A DNA stretch of 17,500 nt from Halisarca cf. caerulea (GCA_963170055.1 CAUJGJ010000313.1:6272479-6289978); one strand, 5' to 3'; positions 1 to 9,254 are shown, counted from the first letter of the stretch. The notes: generated by a model from the sequence alone, not told the origin. Numbers and translations are program-made.

Positions 1-106
1 AAACTAAAAATGGTGTCTCGTATTTTCGCAAGCAAACAAAAAGAACCCCATTCAAGGTCACCCTCCGAATTGCACTGGGCACGTTAAAGAAAATCCGCTG
101 CGAGTT

Positions 107-136
107 CCTCGCACGGTTCGTTAGAGTAGTGCGAGG
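107..136. repeat. Short hairpin in unassigned left flank (1-180)
   Basis: Perfect 8-bp inverted repeat CCTCGCAC (107-114) / GTGCGAGG (129-136) around a 14-nt loop. The surrounding 1-170 has more CpG than the rest of the window and no open frame worth calling. It may be the edge of a dispersed repeat, but only one copy is visible here. At 180-201 a short GT run passes into a CA run, making a small palindromic microsatellite. Confidence 0.35.
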
Positions 137-282
137 ATAAAATCGGCCTACCTCCATCATAATAAGATATTGTATGCCTGTGTGTGTGTGTGTACACACA
201 CTATTGGAGTACAATAATCAACACACGCATCCATGTATGGACCAAGCACCTATGCATGCACACATACACACAAAGCACCCAC

Positions 283-585
283 CTGGTGGTTTCACTATCA
301 CATTGTTACTTTCATCAGTTCTACTTTGTGCAACATTCACCAGAAAACATGTATAGTTTCCAGTGGTGGCATTGGTGATAGTGAACTCCAATCTAGTTGC
401 TGTGGAATTGACTTTTGCCCTTCCAAGACCATCAGTAGATGTAGTTCTTCCATCTCTCCTCCAACTGACCTCAGATTGTGGGTATACTGGGTTATTAGAC
501 AGGTCAGGATGCGTACACAGCAAAGTGATTATTTTGTTATAACACCGAACATCAGCAGTGGTTGAAAGGAAGAGCTGAGCAGTGG
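283..585 (-). CDS. Internal exon encoding one immunoglobulin-like domain (partial gene)
   Basis: An internal exon of a cell-surface or secreted Ig-superfamily protein. Read on the minus strand it runs from a polypyrimidine tract ending TTCCCAG (acceptor just above 585) to CAG|GTGGGT (donor just below 283). It is 303 nt, exactly 100 codons plus a split codon, phase 1 at both ends, the classic symmetric Ig exon. Numbering the whole codons, Cys23 (in ITLLC) is the B-strand cysteine, Trp41 (EVSWRRDG) the core tryptophan and Cys79 (TGNYTC) the F-strand cysteine; Leu65, Gly75 and Tyr77 complete the V/I-set signature. An extra Cys14 lies before strand B. Asn59, Asn71 and Asn76 are N-glycosylation sequons. 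No stop interrupts it. Further exons should lie upstream (above 600) and downstream (below 277) on this strand; I found none convincing, so the product name and total domain number are unknown. The Ig fold is secure; adhesion, receptor or immune roles would be guesses. Confidence 0.78.
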
Positions 586-599
586 CTGGGAAGGGGTGG

Positions 600-2390
600 A
601 GACAATATGTACAGGCTTATTAATTCACATATACAGTAGTACATACCATAGAAATGGAAAGTTATGCATTGTTTTAGTTATGCGATTATGCGAATTTTAA
701 GAAAATAGTATACTTCAAAATCGCACAAAAGCCTACATGGGCATACACTACATGTGATCTCTGTTGATGTCACTCAACACATGTCAGTTCCTGAAGTACA
801 ACCTGTTCATCAAATGGGTCTCAGTGACTGAGCGAATAAAAAGCAAATGCTGCCATTGCAGAATTCATCAGTAACTCTGGCCACTTCGACATCTCCCCTG
901 CCCTGTCTTCATCTTTGTGCGTTTAGTCTCACGTAGCTCAGACTGCTATTTCGTCAGCCCCTCCCAGGCCCAGAGCAAGCTGATTTTCATTGGTCAGGCC
1001 GGAATACTGTCAGAAATTTTATGTTGATAATTATAATTGTAGAGTGAAAGAAATGGAATTAAAAGTATAGAATGACACATAGCTCAGTAGCAATGTCACT
1101 TGACCGGAGCACATCAATAGCAGCATCATGAATATGCAGTATATAATATCATGAGATACATAGTTTAGTCCTTGCTGATGCATAGTACATATGCTGCAGG
1201 TACAGTTGTAGTCTTCTATTCAGCAGAGACCACAAAGACCTCAGTCTCATGTGTTGCATTAGTGACTTAGTCTGGTATGACCAACAGAATCTTTATGGCC
1301 ATCAAAATCAATGGCATCTCTAGCACTTCAAGTAGCTTGCAGCCATAGAGGTTGCCCTTGATAAGCACAAATTGAAAATTTTAAGACCAATACGGGTTCC
1401 AACGGTGGCAATTGAAGCCACATAATGGCCTCTGCAATCACATGGACTTACGTACACGCGATTTTCTATATTGTGCAATGATAATATGGCTGATTTGCGT
1501 AGCGACGAACTAAATTATTGATGGAGTAGTCACAGTTGCTTCAAAGCTTGATCCTTCTCTAAAAGTCCAAAACATATATTTGAGGTAACTTCTAAATATT
1601 GGTCAGGCCAAAACCTGACCAGCCTGACTGGTTGCGCCGGCCCTGCCTCCTTTATGCAGTGACTATGCCACTGAATAAAGAAGGCAAGATAGCTGTCTGG
1701 GCTACGTGAAACTTCTCAAACAAAGACAGGGCAGCCTCAGGGGAGAAGATAAAAATTATAATAAGACTGCAGTATTTTTAGCCAAAACACATAACTAAAA
1801 ATACATAATACTCATATAGCTCAATTCGCATAACTTTCCAATCTTTCGGTAATCAGGTCATAAAGTTATGAATAACAATATACATAAATATTCAACCGCT
1901 CTCCTCTCATAGAGCTTCTGCACTTATGTACACCAGACACTCTTACAAGCTAAAGTACAACTACGTACGTACATACACTTACACAAGAGCCCAAAATACG
2001 TATACATCAGCAATACCCACTGAATGGGAGGTAAAAGGGACAGGTGATGGGGTATAGACTGATGAATGAATGAAGAACAATGTCATATGTATATGAAACT
2101 TTCACAGTTTTTTTTTGCAGATTGAGAGCCATCTGTGAAAACTGTAGTCTGTGAAAACAAACATGCAGTGAATGTTTACAAGTAGTACAGCATTCCTGCT
2201 CCCCTGTCATATGGTTTCCATCCAAGAAGAAAGGAGGCTTATATCAAGAAGACAAAAAGCTATAGGATAGGTCAGGAATCCATGCAAACAAAAACAGGGA
2301 AATCATGAAAAATTACTGCACGAACCATCCACTATACATCAACAGCACCGAGTGATCACATGATGGAGTAGAGGAGCCAGGTGTACATGA
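600..2390. other. Gene-free stretch with repeat ends
   Basis: No open frame or exon I would defend. Recognisable pieces are a 12-bp inverted pair GGAAAGTTATGC (656-667) / GCATAACTTTCC (1828-1839), with a looser TTTTAGTTATG partner inside each side. There is a direct repeat ATTGGTCAGGCC at 989-1000 and 1598-1609, the second leading into the palindrome GGTCAGG..CCTGACC (1601-1620). A GC-rich GCGCCGGCCCTGCC follows at 1634-1647, resembling the edge of a small DNA transposon. The rest is AT-rich with scattered ACGTAC words. Confidence 0.4.
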
Positions 2391-2577
2391 GTGGTCCAGG
2401 CTAGTCTTAGGAGTAGGGGACCCAGGTGTACACAAGTGGTCCAGACTAGTCTTAGGAGTAGGGGACCCAGGTGTACACAAGTGGTCCAGACTAGTGTTAG
2501 GAGTAGGGGACCCAGGTGTACACTCATGTACACCTGGTTTCCCCTACTCCTAACACTAGTCTGGACAACTTGTGCAC
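2391..2577. repeat. 45-bp tandem repeat x3 ending in an inverted copy (large hairpin)
   Basis: Three head-to-tail units of 45 bp start at 2391, 2436 and 2481 (each opens GTGGTCCAG and contains CTTAGGAGTAGGGGACCC or a one-base variant). The third unit plus the end of the second (about 2469-2522) is followed after a 4-nt spacer CTCA by its reverse complement (about 2527-2577), so roughly 50 nt can fold back on itself. Because 45 is a multiple of three, both strands translate into 15-residue repeats. Those frames have no other support as protein and I do not call them coding. Confidence 0.85.
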
Positions 2578-3393
2578 CACTTTTTGATAAAACTTTGTTG
2601 CACAGTCCTGTGTCAGCCGTATATCATTTTACCATGCACTTTCAAATGCTTCTATACACCCTTATATATGTACGTATGTACACAGCACAACATATATAAA
2701 GTAATATTATACTCACCTTCAAGCACACAATACATCAGAATAAATTGGATGCACAAAGTAAACTTTTGCATTGTTGGCTCTACGTACATAGGAAAATGAT
2801 GGAGTAGAATTGTAACATGTATTGCAAGATCAGAAGTGCATGACACAGTTAAAATAAGGGACAGTATGTCTACAACAATGTAGTGGAGGAACAAGGAAAT
2901 TCAGTGAAAATGGTCTAAAAGGACAGATTAAAATGGCGAGTCGGTCCCACCTACGCAATTTATACAACAACTTGAGCTGTCATATCGATGCTACTGAACA
3001 ATACTCGTGTCACTTCTGTTATTTGTCTAATAAAGGGAATTACAAAATCTATGTAGTCCTACATAGCCAGACCCATGCTCACCCTGACTAAGACATGTGT
3101 AAGGCAAAGAATGAATGAAAAAAAGCATTTGCTGAATCAGAAATGAAACTCTTTCTGTTTGCTATACTTTGACGCTTTAGTGAGCCAAATTGCTAACTAA
3201 CAAGAGTACAGTGTATTAGGATATGAACTTGTATCTTACCCTCGGATTGATGATCGTGCATATGGAATTTGGCAATGTCCCATTTTTTTTAATAATACAA
3301 GGTAAATCAATGTTTCTAGTAGTATACAAATAGCATATGCAATAACCAAATACGTATGATCAAAACTATATAACTAGACTGATTAATAATAAG
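2578..3393. other. Gene-free AT-rich stretch
   Basis: AT-rich sequence without a recognised repeat boundary. The only item worth noting is a 52-codon ATG frame at 2933-3091, listed separately. Confidence 0.4.
2933..3091 (+). CDS. Short unassigned ATG frame (52 codons)
   Basis: The frame starts at AAAATGG (A at -3, G at +4, a good eukaryotic initiation context) and ends with TAA at 3089-3091. It begins MASRSHLRNLYNN and contains four cysteines, two in a CHFC pair near residues 26-29. I recognise no family. It could be a small protein, a first exon, or chance; a run of this length is expected by chance in this much sequence, so the call is weak. Confidence 0.15.
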   Translation: MASRSHLRNLYNNLSCHIDATEQYSCHFCYLSNKGNYKIYVVLHSQTHAHPD

Positions 3394-4335
3394 TTACTGA
3401 ATCTCAGCAATTACAAGATCAATCGCTGGTGGCAGCTTGACTGCATGGTCACAACTGGATCGTGCTCCTCTGATGCACTGGATAGCTGATCTTAGCAGAG
3501 AGAAAGTAATGCGGCATCGCAACCAGTGTAGAGCTGAAGAGTAGCCAGGGCTGGTCCCATTTTGCAGCTAGGCCATGATCTTACAAGAACTGAGAAATTC
3601 AAAATCTGCTGCTTGAGTAGGGTTGGCTATTGCTATTCCTCCATGTCAAGCAGGTAGAGCAAGGAGATCCCGTTTTACATCATTTGGTGGTGCTCTCCCT
3701 GTTAAGGCAGGAATATAAGCTTTGTCCTGCAGCTGATGATAATTTCTAGGGGCAGAAAGCTTGAACCAACCCAGCATTGTACGGGATATGTAGGTCCATT
3801 TACTCATCAGTCCATGAGTGAATGCAGCATGGGCAGCATGAGGTTGACTACATGCAATGATTGATAATTGTTCTAATTCTCTTACCCAAAGCTTAACTTT
3901 CTGGTTCATGAAGGTCTCCATGTAATCATCTGTCACAATGGCAGCACCAAGGTAGGGTTTGACACTTTCAAGGTATCTTGTGTAATCTTTAGCTCTTGAT
4001 TTCAACCAGATCGTTGAAGAAGATTTACAGGCATAATCACGGCAGCTTTCAAAGTGACGGACTCCAATGCCAAACTGTTTGTGAAAGCTTCAAAAAGTCT
4101 GGCCAGTTTGAAAACAAAAAAAACTTTTCAATCTTCCCATAAGGAATTTTGAAAAGATTCAGCTTCCAGTGAACGGCTTCAACATAGGCCGCATTGAGAT
4201 GTTCAATGAACTGCGAAGCATTATATTCTCCCAAAACAAAAACACGATCAGCTACCAAATCAAAAAGGGGAAGTTTTGGGTCTATGTTTTCTGATACATT
4301 AAAGGTGATTGAAGACTCATAGTAAGTGCGTCAGT
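3394..4335 (-). pseudogene. Decayed retroelement polyprotein, reverse transcriptase core deleted
   Basis: Remnant of a retroelement coding region of a kind common in invertebrate genomes, recognised by eye. The N-side piece (about 4330-4050) reads FNVSENIDPKLPLFDLVADR, then a GEYNASQFIEHLNAAYVE segment and an HWKLNLFKIPYGK motif. A frameshift at the T-run near 4115-4130 is needed to continue into LARLFEAFTNSLALESVTLK. Another shift near 4010-4020 leads into KSRAKDYT, which is joined almost directly to PYLGAAIVTDDY and VKLWVRELEQLS. The family's RT catalytic region, expected between those two points, is missing. The C-side continues with PHAAHAAFTHGLMSKW, ALTGRAPP and LLALPA, then an in-frame TGA (3646-3648) where the family usually has Arg, then HGGIAIANPTQ, a second stop TAG (3568-3570), and LLRSAIQCIRGARSS before a TAA at 3394-3396. 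Two nonsense codons, two frameshifts and a large internal deletion make it non-functional. The element class (DIRS-like, LINE-like or other) cannot be settled from what remains. Confidence 0.6.
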
Positions 4336-4366
4336 AACTGAAGCTACGTATATACTGCTTTGTGCC

Positions 4367-4458
4367 GAAGTAGAGGCAGACAAGACTAGCATGTCTTGAG
4401 AAGTTGACAAGTGAAGTAGGGGCAGACAAGACTAGCATGTCTCGAGAAGTTGACAAGT
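4367..4458. repeat. 46-bp tandem duplication
   Basis: Two adjacent copies of a 46-bp unit (4367-4412 and 4413-4458), each opening GAAGTAG and sharing GGCAGACAAGACTAGCATGT and GAGAAGTTGACAAGT. They differ at about two positions. The duplication lies just upstream (minus sense) of the decayed retroelement and is not part of its coding frame. Confidence 0.85.
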
Positions 4459-4581
4459 GAGATACATTAGCATTACTGCAAACTCCCAATCGTAGTAGAA
4501 GACAGCTGTGACATGGTTGTCCTCTTTGCACACATGAACAATTCCTACAGCGACCAGTATAGACCTCTTTCCAACAGAAGG

Positions 4582-5047
4582 CTACTACTGTCTGTTTTTA
4601 GACATACTGTACGTACGTATGTACAGAACAAAACAAAAACAGTTATCCTATAGTCAGATTGCTGCACTATTGGTTTGAATCCTGAAGCTACAGCACACTG
4701 TGTATGTACGTCATATGCTAATTGATTATGCTACCGTAGAGTATAGGCTGTGACATACGTACGTAGTAGCATACATGAACGTATGTAGATATGTACGTAT
4801 GTACATACGCACATTCGTAGATTCTGTAAAGTAGGGAAATTGTCTATTGAAATGGACTAAGAGAAATTAGGGACAGTTGAGTGGTGTCAGGAATAGGCAA
4901 TGCCAGTCAGCAGCTGGACTAGTTTGGTTCATACTGTAGAACAGTTCCACAATCTCCACAATATATGGTATGTAAATTGAAATCAAAACATTCAGGGATG
5001 CTTTAGGAAAGAAATATCTAAGTGATTTGTGGCTGTATGGGGGTGGG
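4582..5047 (+). repeat. Repeat block A (truncated copy of the A/B/C family)
   Basis: First of three homologous blocks. It is nearly co-linear with block C from CTACTACTGTCTGT through AGTCAGATTG, CCTGAAGCTACAG, ATGCTACCGTAGAGTA, a 70-nt nearly identical core beginning TCTATTGAAATGG (near 4845), GCAATGCCAGTCAGCAGCTG and ACATTCAGGGATGC to GTGGCTGTATGGGGG. Homology stops just after that G-run (near 5045), so A holds only the left 40 percent of the unit. A and C are clearly closer to each other than either is to B. No coding potential. Orientation is given relative to the sequence as printed; true transcription direction, if any, is unknown. Confidence 0.85.
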
Positions 5048-5519
5048 TAGAACAAGTAATTCGAGTGCCACCCACGCACTCAAATCACTTGCAAAGCATT
5101 GGAGTGTAAGTGCACAGCTGAACAGTCATAGAACATACTGTTTATTGTAACTGGACGATTGTGTAGAGAGAAATTGCCATATTTGGCAATTGTTTTCAAG
5201 ACAATTCCTATTGCTCACTCCTGTATAAATTCATACTTCTCTATTACTATTATATAAATTCTCTATTATAAGACTTTTCTTCAAATCCATATTATATACA
5301 TTAGTTATACCCCACTTTTGCTGGGTACAACTACATGGGGAATATACGTACTAAGGCGGCGTTTACACATATCCATATCCGGATACCTTCATAAACGTAT
5401 ACTTTTGAATGCGTTTACAACTTGTTAACACAAAAACGATCGAAACGATCAATCCGTTGGGTGCGCTTTGGTGAGTTAAATTCTTCTGTTTTGTGCATAG
5501 AGGGACTGACCCGCCACCT
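5048..5519. other. Spacer between blocks A and B with a solitary transposon-like end
   Basis: No gene seen. At 5353-5368 the sequence AAGGCGGCGTTTACAC resembles the terminal inverted repeats of small DNA transposons, and it is followed by the palindrome TATCCGGATA (5376-5385). No matching inverted end occurs in the window, so it is at best a truncated element. Confidence 0.35.
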
Positions 5520-6129
5520 TAAAACAGCCTTGTTACAGTCAGACTGGTGCAGTGCGACTTGAATCCTGAAGGTACGGTACTTACACAGTATATCACATAC
5601 TAATTAATCGATGATGCTTGACTGGGCTGTAATATAACCACAGAATACACACCTGTACATACAGCACATCCATACACTCCTGAAAGCAGGGAAACTGCCT
5701 ATTGTTATGATCTGCGCAATTAGGAGAAATTAGGGACAGGTGAGTAGTGCCAAGAATAGGTAATGACTCTTAGCTGCTGGAACTAATTCAGTATAACAAG
5801 TCTCCAAGAATATCTGGTGAGCTGAATCAAAATTAAAACATTCAGGGATGCCTGAGGTCAGAGTATTGTACTAATAAAACAATACCTAGGGTAGATCTGT
5901 GACTGAACGGGGCTAGTGGTCAATGTAGAAAAACAAACATCTCTTGGTTAGTGTCAAAACAACATCCCAACCAGCACAACATTAACAGTGTGGTGTGTGT
6001 ATGGTGACAACCACACACATATATACCCTTCCCTGCCCCAACAGACATGCACATAAGCGTATCAATATCTGATTTTCCCACTACATTATCCAATCATACT
6101 GTCCTACTGTCTACATACAAATGTAGCTA

Positions 6130-6309
6130 TAGTAGAACCTGGTTAGTAAGAACACTGTTAATGAGTAATACCTAACTGGTTAGGAAGTACAAGGATATGA
6201 TACCCCAGCTTATAGCCCATAATACTAATCTATATGGTTAGCAAGTACTACTGATAGTGAGTAGCAATTTGGAGGGTCCCCAGGTGTACTCACTAACGAG
6301 GTTTGACTG
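6130..6309. mobile_element. 180-bp TIR miniature element (pogo/Tc1-mariner-like) inside block B
   Basis: The left end TAGTAGAACCTGGTTAGTAA matches the reverse complement of the right end, CAGTCAAACCTCGTTAGTGA, at about 15 of 20 positions. Each end is flanked by TA (6128-6129 and 6310-6311), the target duplicated by Tc1/mariner/pogo transposases. The CAGTnnAACCTC-type end is typical of pogo/Tigger elements. It encodes nothing and would depend on a transposase supplied elsewhere. Block C has no counterpart at the matching point, which supports an insertion after the blocks split. Confidence 0.75.
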
Positions 6310-6738
6310 TATGTACATGATGTAGCTTACAAGAGCAAGTAGGGACAACTGATCCAGATATCAACACAGCTTTAAGCTGACAGCGATAGACTGCACTGTA
6401 ACTTTATGTACATGTGCATACGTATACAGGTTAGTCCCATGTGAGCATGTGTGGACTTGTAGACACATAAGGACACAATATGCATGTATGTACATACGTG
6501 CGTACATACGTATATGCATATGTACATACGTAGGTACTGTGCGTCATACACTGACCCATCAGGGAAATCTAGTCTATACTGTACATACAGTATGCAAGTA
6601 GTTGTACAGTAAATGTAATCCATTATACCTGGTGAGAGTATCATTGATCTAGAAAATGGATAAATCAGTGTGCAAATGGGCCAGCCCAACTGCAAAGAGA
6701 AACTAATGTGCACAAATATGGTATGCACCAAACATCTT

Positions 6739-6740
<2 letters not shown>

Positions 6741-6802
<62 letters not shown>
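6741..6802. repeat. (CA)31 microsatellite in block B
   Basis: An uninterrupted 62-nt CA run. At the same alignment point block C has only CCCCACACACAC, so the run grew (or shrank in C) after duplication. The frames of alternating Cys/Val or His/Thr across it are artefacts of the dinucleotide. Confidence 0.97.
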
Positions 6803-6804
<2 letters not shown>

Positions 6805-6835
6805 CAATATCACTGGAAATGGCACACCCAGGCAT

Positions 6836-8490
6836 CTACGTAGATTAGATGTGTTTGGGCCAAGTGGAGATTTCTTCTAGCAGTGAGAGTAGAAAGACCA
6901 AGTTCAGAGCGAGCAGCAGAAGCAGAATAATCTCTACGCCTACGAAGGACAGTACAACAAGCAAAGTTCAGAAGAGTTTCCAAGCGAAGAGCTTCATCCT
7001 TAGTACACCCAGACCAGACGACATCACAGTAGTCAAAGGAAGGAAGAATGTAAGACTTCAGATAAAGAAGAAGGAGGGGTTGGGGGAGAAACCAAGAGAG
7101 GCGACAAAGTAGATTGAGGCTACGAGTGGCCTTGCTACATACCATATATACTAATGTGATCTGACCAGGTGAGATTGTCATTTACTAGAACACCCAGAAA
7201 CTTAAAACACCGGACCTGTTCAACGTCACTGCCATCAATCCTCAAAACCAGTTCACCTTTAACCTGCTTCTTTGCAGAGTGGATCAGCATACTCTTGGTT
7301 TTTGAGCTATTCAGTTTTAGACCATTTCTTTCCAGCCATAAGTTTGCTAAGTCAAGAGTGATTTGAAGAGAAGAATTGAGAGAAGGAAGATCGTCACTAA
7401 TGATGAAGATGGTGGTGTCATCAGCGAACATCACAGTAGAGTCAGGAGGAAGGACAGATGGAAGATCGTTGATGAAAGCAGAGAAGAGGGTCGGACCGAG
7501 TATAGAACCTTGTGGAACACCAGAGCAGGGAAAACCAAGTGTAGAGTGGGAGTTTTCAACATGAGTAACATGGGAACGGTGGGAGAGATAGGACTTGAAC
7601 CAAGAAATAGTAGATGAGGAGAGCCCAAGATAGGAAAGTTTTAAAAGGAGAAGATCATGGTTAACAGTGTCAAAAGCCTTGGAAATGTCAAGAAAGATAA
7701 CACCTACATATTTTTTGCAATCTAGAGCTCTGTACCACTTATCGAGGCAATGAAGTAGAAGTGTTTGTGTGGAGTGAGAAGGACGGAAGCCAGACTGGAG
7801 GGGAAAGAGAAGATTGTTCAAGTTGAGGTGAGAAGATAGTTGTTTCTGGACATGTTTCTCTAGGAGCTTACTACAAACAGGAAGAAGGGAGATAGGACGG
7901 TAGTTAGATGGATTTGCACGATTGCCACCTTTGTGAAGGGGGTGGATGGAAGCACATTTCCATGGCTCAGGGAAGACAGATGAAGCAATGGATGAGTTTA
8001 GGATGGAGCAAAGAGGAAAGCTAATGACAGAGCGAGCAGCAATGAGGGCAGGAGAAGGAATAAGGCCAAGACCAGCAGCACACCTAGGTTTCAGAGAAGC
8101 AAGAGTACCTTCAACCCACTCAGGGGTGGTGGGGGAGAGTGAGAGGGTTGGTGGAGGAGAATCCAAAGTAGGACAGGAAGCAAGATTGGGAGAAAAGGTG
8201 GAAGAGCTTACAGAAGTGAAATGGTTGTTGAGAATGTTGGCGATGGAAGTAGAGTCTGAGTTGAACGAGGACCAGATGCCAGATGATGAAGGGAAGGAAG
8301 ACTTAGTAGCAAGTTTGAGGGTGTTCCAGATGGCTGAAGGGTGTGAGTTCCTACTGAATAGTTTGTGGAAGTAGTCATTCTTAGCTTTACGTTGAAGCCA
8401 GACCACACGATTTCGTTGGGCATTAAATATACTTCTAGAAGCAGCAGAAGGGTTGCGACGATAAAAGTAAAAAAGCCGTAAGACGCCTCG
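6836..8490 (-). mobile_element. CR1/L2-like non-LTR retrotransposon fragment with reverse transcriptase
   Basis: Reverse transcriptase of a LINE, which copies its own RNA at a nicked target. The frame is open without a stop from about 8488 to 7135 (roughly 450 codons). Counting from the Val/Met at 8406: PSNYRPISLLP (166-176), LEKHVQKQL (182-190), QSGFRPSHST (204-213), FLDISKAFDTVNH with catalytic Asp240 (238-250), SGVPQGSILGP (295-305), FADD with Asp329/330 (327-330), GLKLNSSKTK (362-371) and KFLGVLV (402-408). The C-terminal connection domain (LPSFDYCDVVWSG, ending near LARRNLHLAQ) continues in another frame from 7181, so one frameshift lies near 7140-7160. The endonuclease is absent: the 5' side stops at a TAG near 8488. 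The 3' side ends at about 6836-6860 without the usual rest of the ORF or a 3' UTR, directly against block B. Clade assignment is by motif appearance only. Confidence 0.88.
7135..8406 (-). pseudogene. LINE ORF2 reverse-transcriptase frame (truncated)
   Basis: The main coding part of the LINE fragment above, 423 codons if counted from 8406. No true initiation site is implied: the frame is open another 27 or so codons upstream, with LFYFYRRNPSAASRSIF joining smoothly. All seven RT motifs look intact, including both aspartate positions, so the insertion is comparatively recent. It cannot work as an element because the endonuclease is gone, the frame is broken near 7140-7160 and the 3' end is lost. 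Expression depends on host read-through only. Confidence 0.85.
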
Positions 8491-9202
8491 CTAGGACAGG
8501 TCATAATGGAATATTGGAGTGTGGTAATCCCGCCGTAGCCAGACCCCTTTGCCATTTTGCATATAGGATCTTTGCTTGTCAGTTAGCAGTGAACTCCTCA
8601 ATGCAAACTTGTAGAATCCAATTCTACTTAGGAGAGCAAGACACGTACTATTCTCTGTACGATAACATACATACATACAGGTTGATGGCTTACACTGAAA
8701 ACGGTGACAGCCAGTCACACTGACATATGTACAGTATACTCACACAGAGTGTGCACCCAAAATGTAGGACACACATGCGTATGTACGTACGTCAATACAT
8801 CAGCAAATTATACACATTAGCCCTGCTGGCACGTAGTACGTACATACGCACATACATACAGTATGTACAGACATATACATATGTGCACATGTACTGTATA
8901 TACGTATACCAAATGCTGTGTATGCACCTACGCATGTATGTACGTATCTCAGACAAATTTAATCTTTGTATCTACAAATGGAATCCATTATACTATGTGT
9001 CATGGTGCGGGGGCAAAGTTGGGTGGATCAAAGAGTACCGCCGGCTTACATTCATGCATGATGTAGCCCTGCTACTCTGATGTAGCCCAGGCCCCAGGTC
9101 AAGGGTCTTGTCAATCTCCTGCCAGCCAAAACCCATTCATGCCTCATTAATTAATAGTTGTCAATTGTCACATTTTGCAGTGTTTTGCTTCACCATGACA
9201 CA
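8491..9202. other. Gene-free stretch rich in ACGTAC words
   Basis: No exon, RNA gene or repeat boundary recognised. Between about 8660 and 8950 the sequence is dominated by TACGTACGT / GTACATAC steps. Open frames here are short and of biased composition (Tyr/Thr/Val/His rich), as expected from those words. Confidence 0.4.
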
Positions 9203-9254
9203 TAATAGTTGTATCCTGCCTTAGTGTGCACACCAAGGCAGGATACAACTATTA
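9203..9254. repeat. 52-bp near-perfect palindrome
   Basis: TAATAGTTGTATCCTGCCTT (9203-9222) is matched exactly in reverse complement by 9235-9254. The centre 9224-9233, GTGTGCACAC, is itself palindromic, so only the pair 9223/9234 (A/C) fails. A cruciform or a very stable RNA hairpin is possible. No TA or other duplicated flank is obvious. Confidence 0.9.

Larger units (their letters stand above)
5520..6833 (+). repeat. Repeat block B (full-length but diverged copy, with insertions)
   Basis: Second homologous block, aligned to block C over its whole length. Shared anchors include AGTCAGACTGG / TTGAATCCTGAAG near the start, AGAAATTAGGGACAG, ACATTCAGGGATGCC, AATGTAGAAAAACAAAC, GTCAAAACAACATCCCAA, CTAGAAAATGGA, and GGCAATATCACTGGAAA near 6803. 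It is more diverged from A and C than they are from each other. Two extra segments are absent from C: the 180-bp pogo-like element at 6130-6309 and the (CA)31 at 6741-6802. The right end of homology falls near 6833, where LINE sequence begins. Confidence 0.85.

Noticed and set aside
2391..2577. CRISPR array
   Set aside because: The whole 45-bp unit is repeated with no unique spacers, there are only three units, and the context is animal DNA.
2339..2699. 15-residue repeat proteins on both strands over the 45-bp array
   Set aside because: The period is a multiple of three, so any frame repeats. Both strands are open only within the array and no conserved protein features flank it.
4660..4690. 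tRNA gene suggested by GGTTTGAATCC
   Set aside because: No cloverleaf can be drawn around it and the A-box spacing is wrong. It is treated only as a possible Pol III-like box in the repeat family.
6849..8374. Plus-strand open frames opposite the LINE (for example 7946-8374, 7363-7617)
   Set aside because: Shadows of the minus-strand reverse transcriptase; rich in Arg/Glu/Gly as expected from its antisense.
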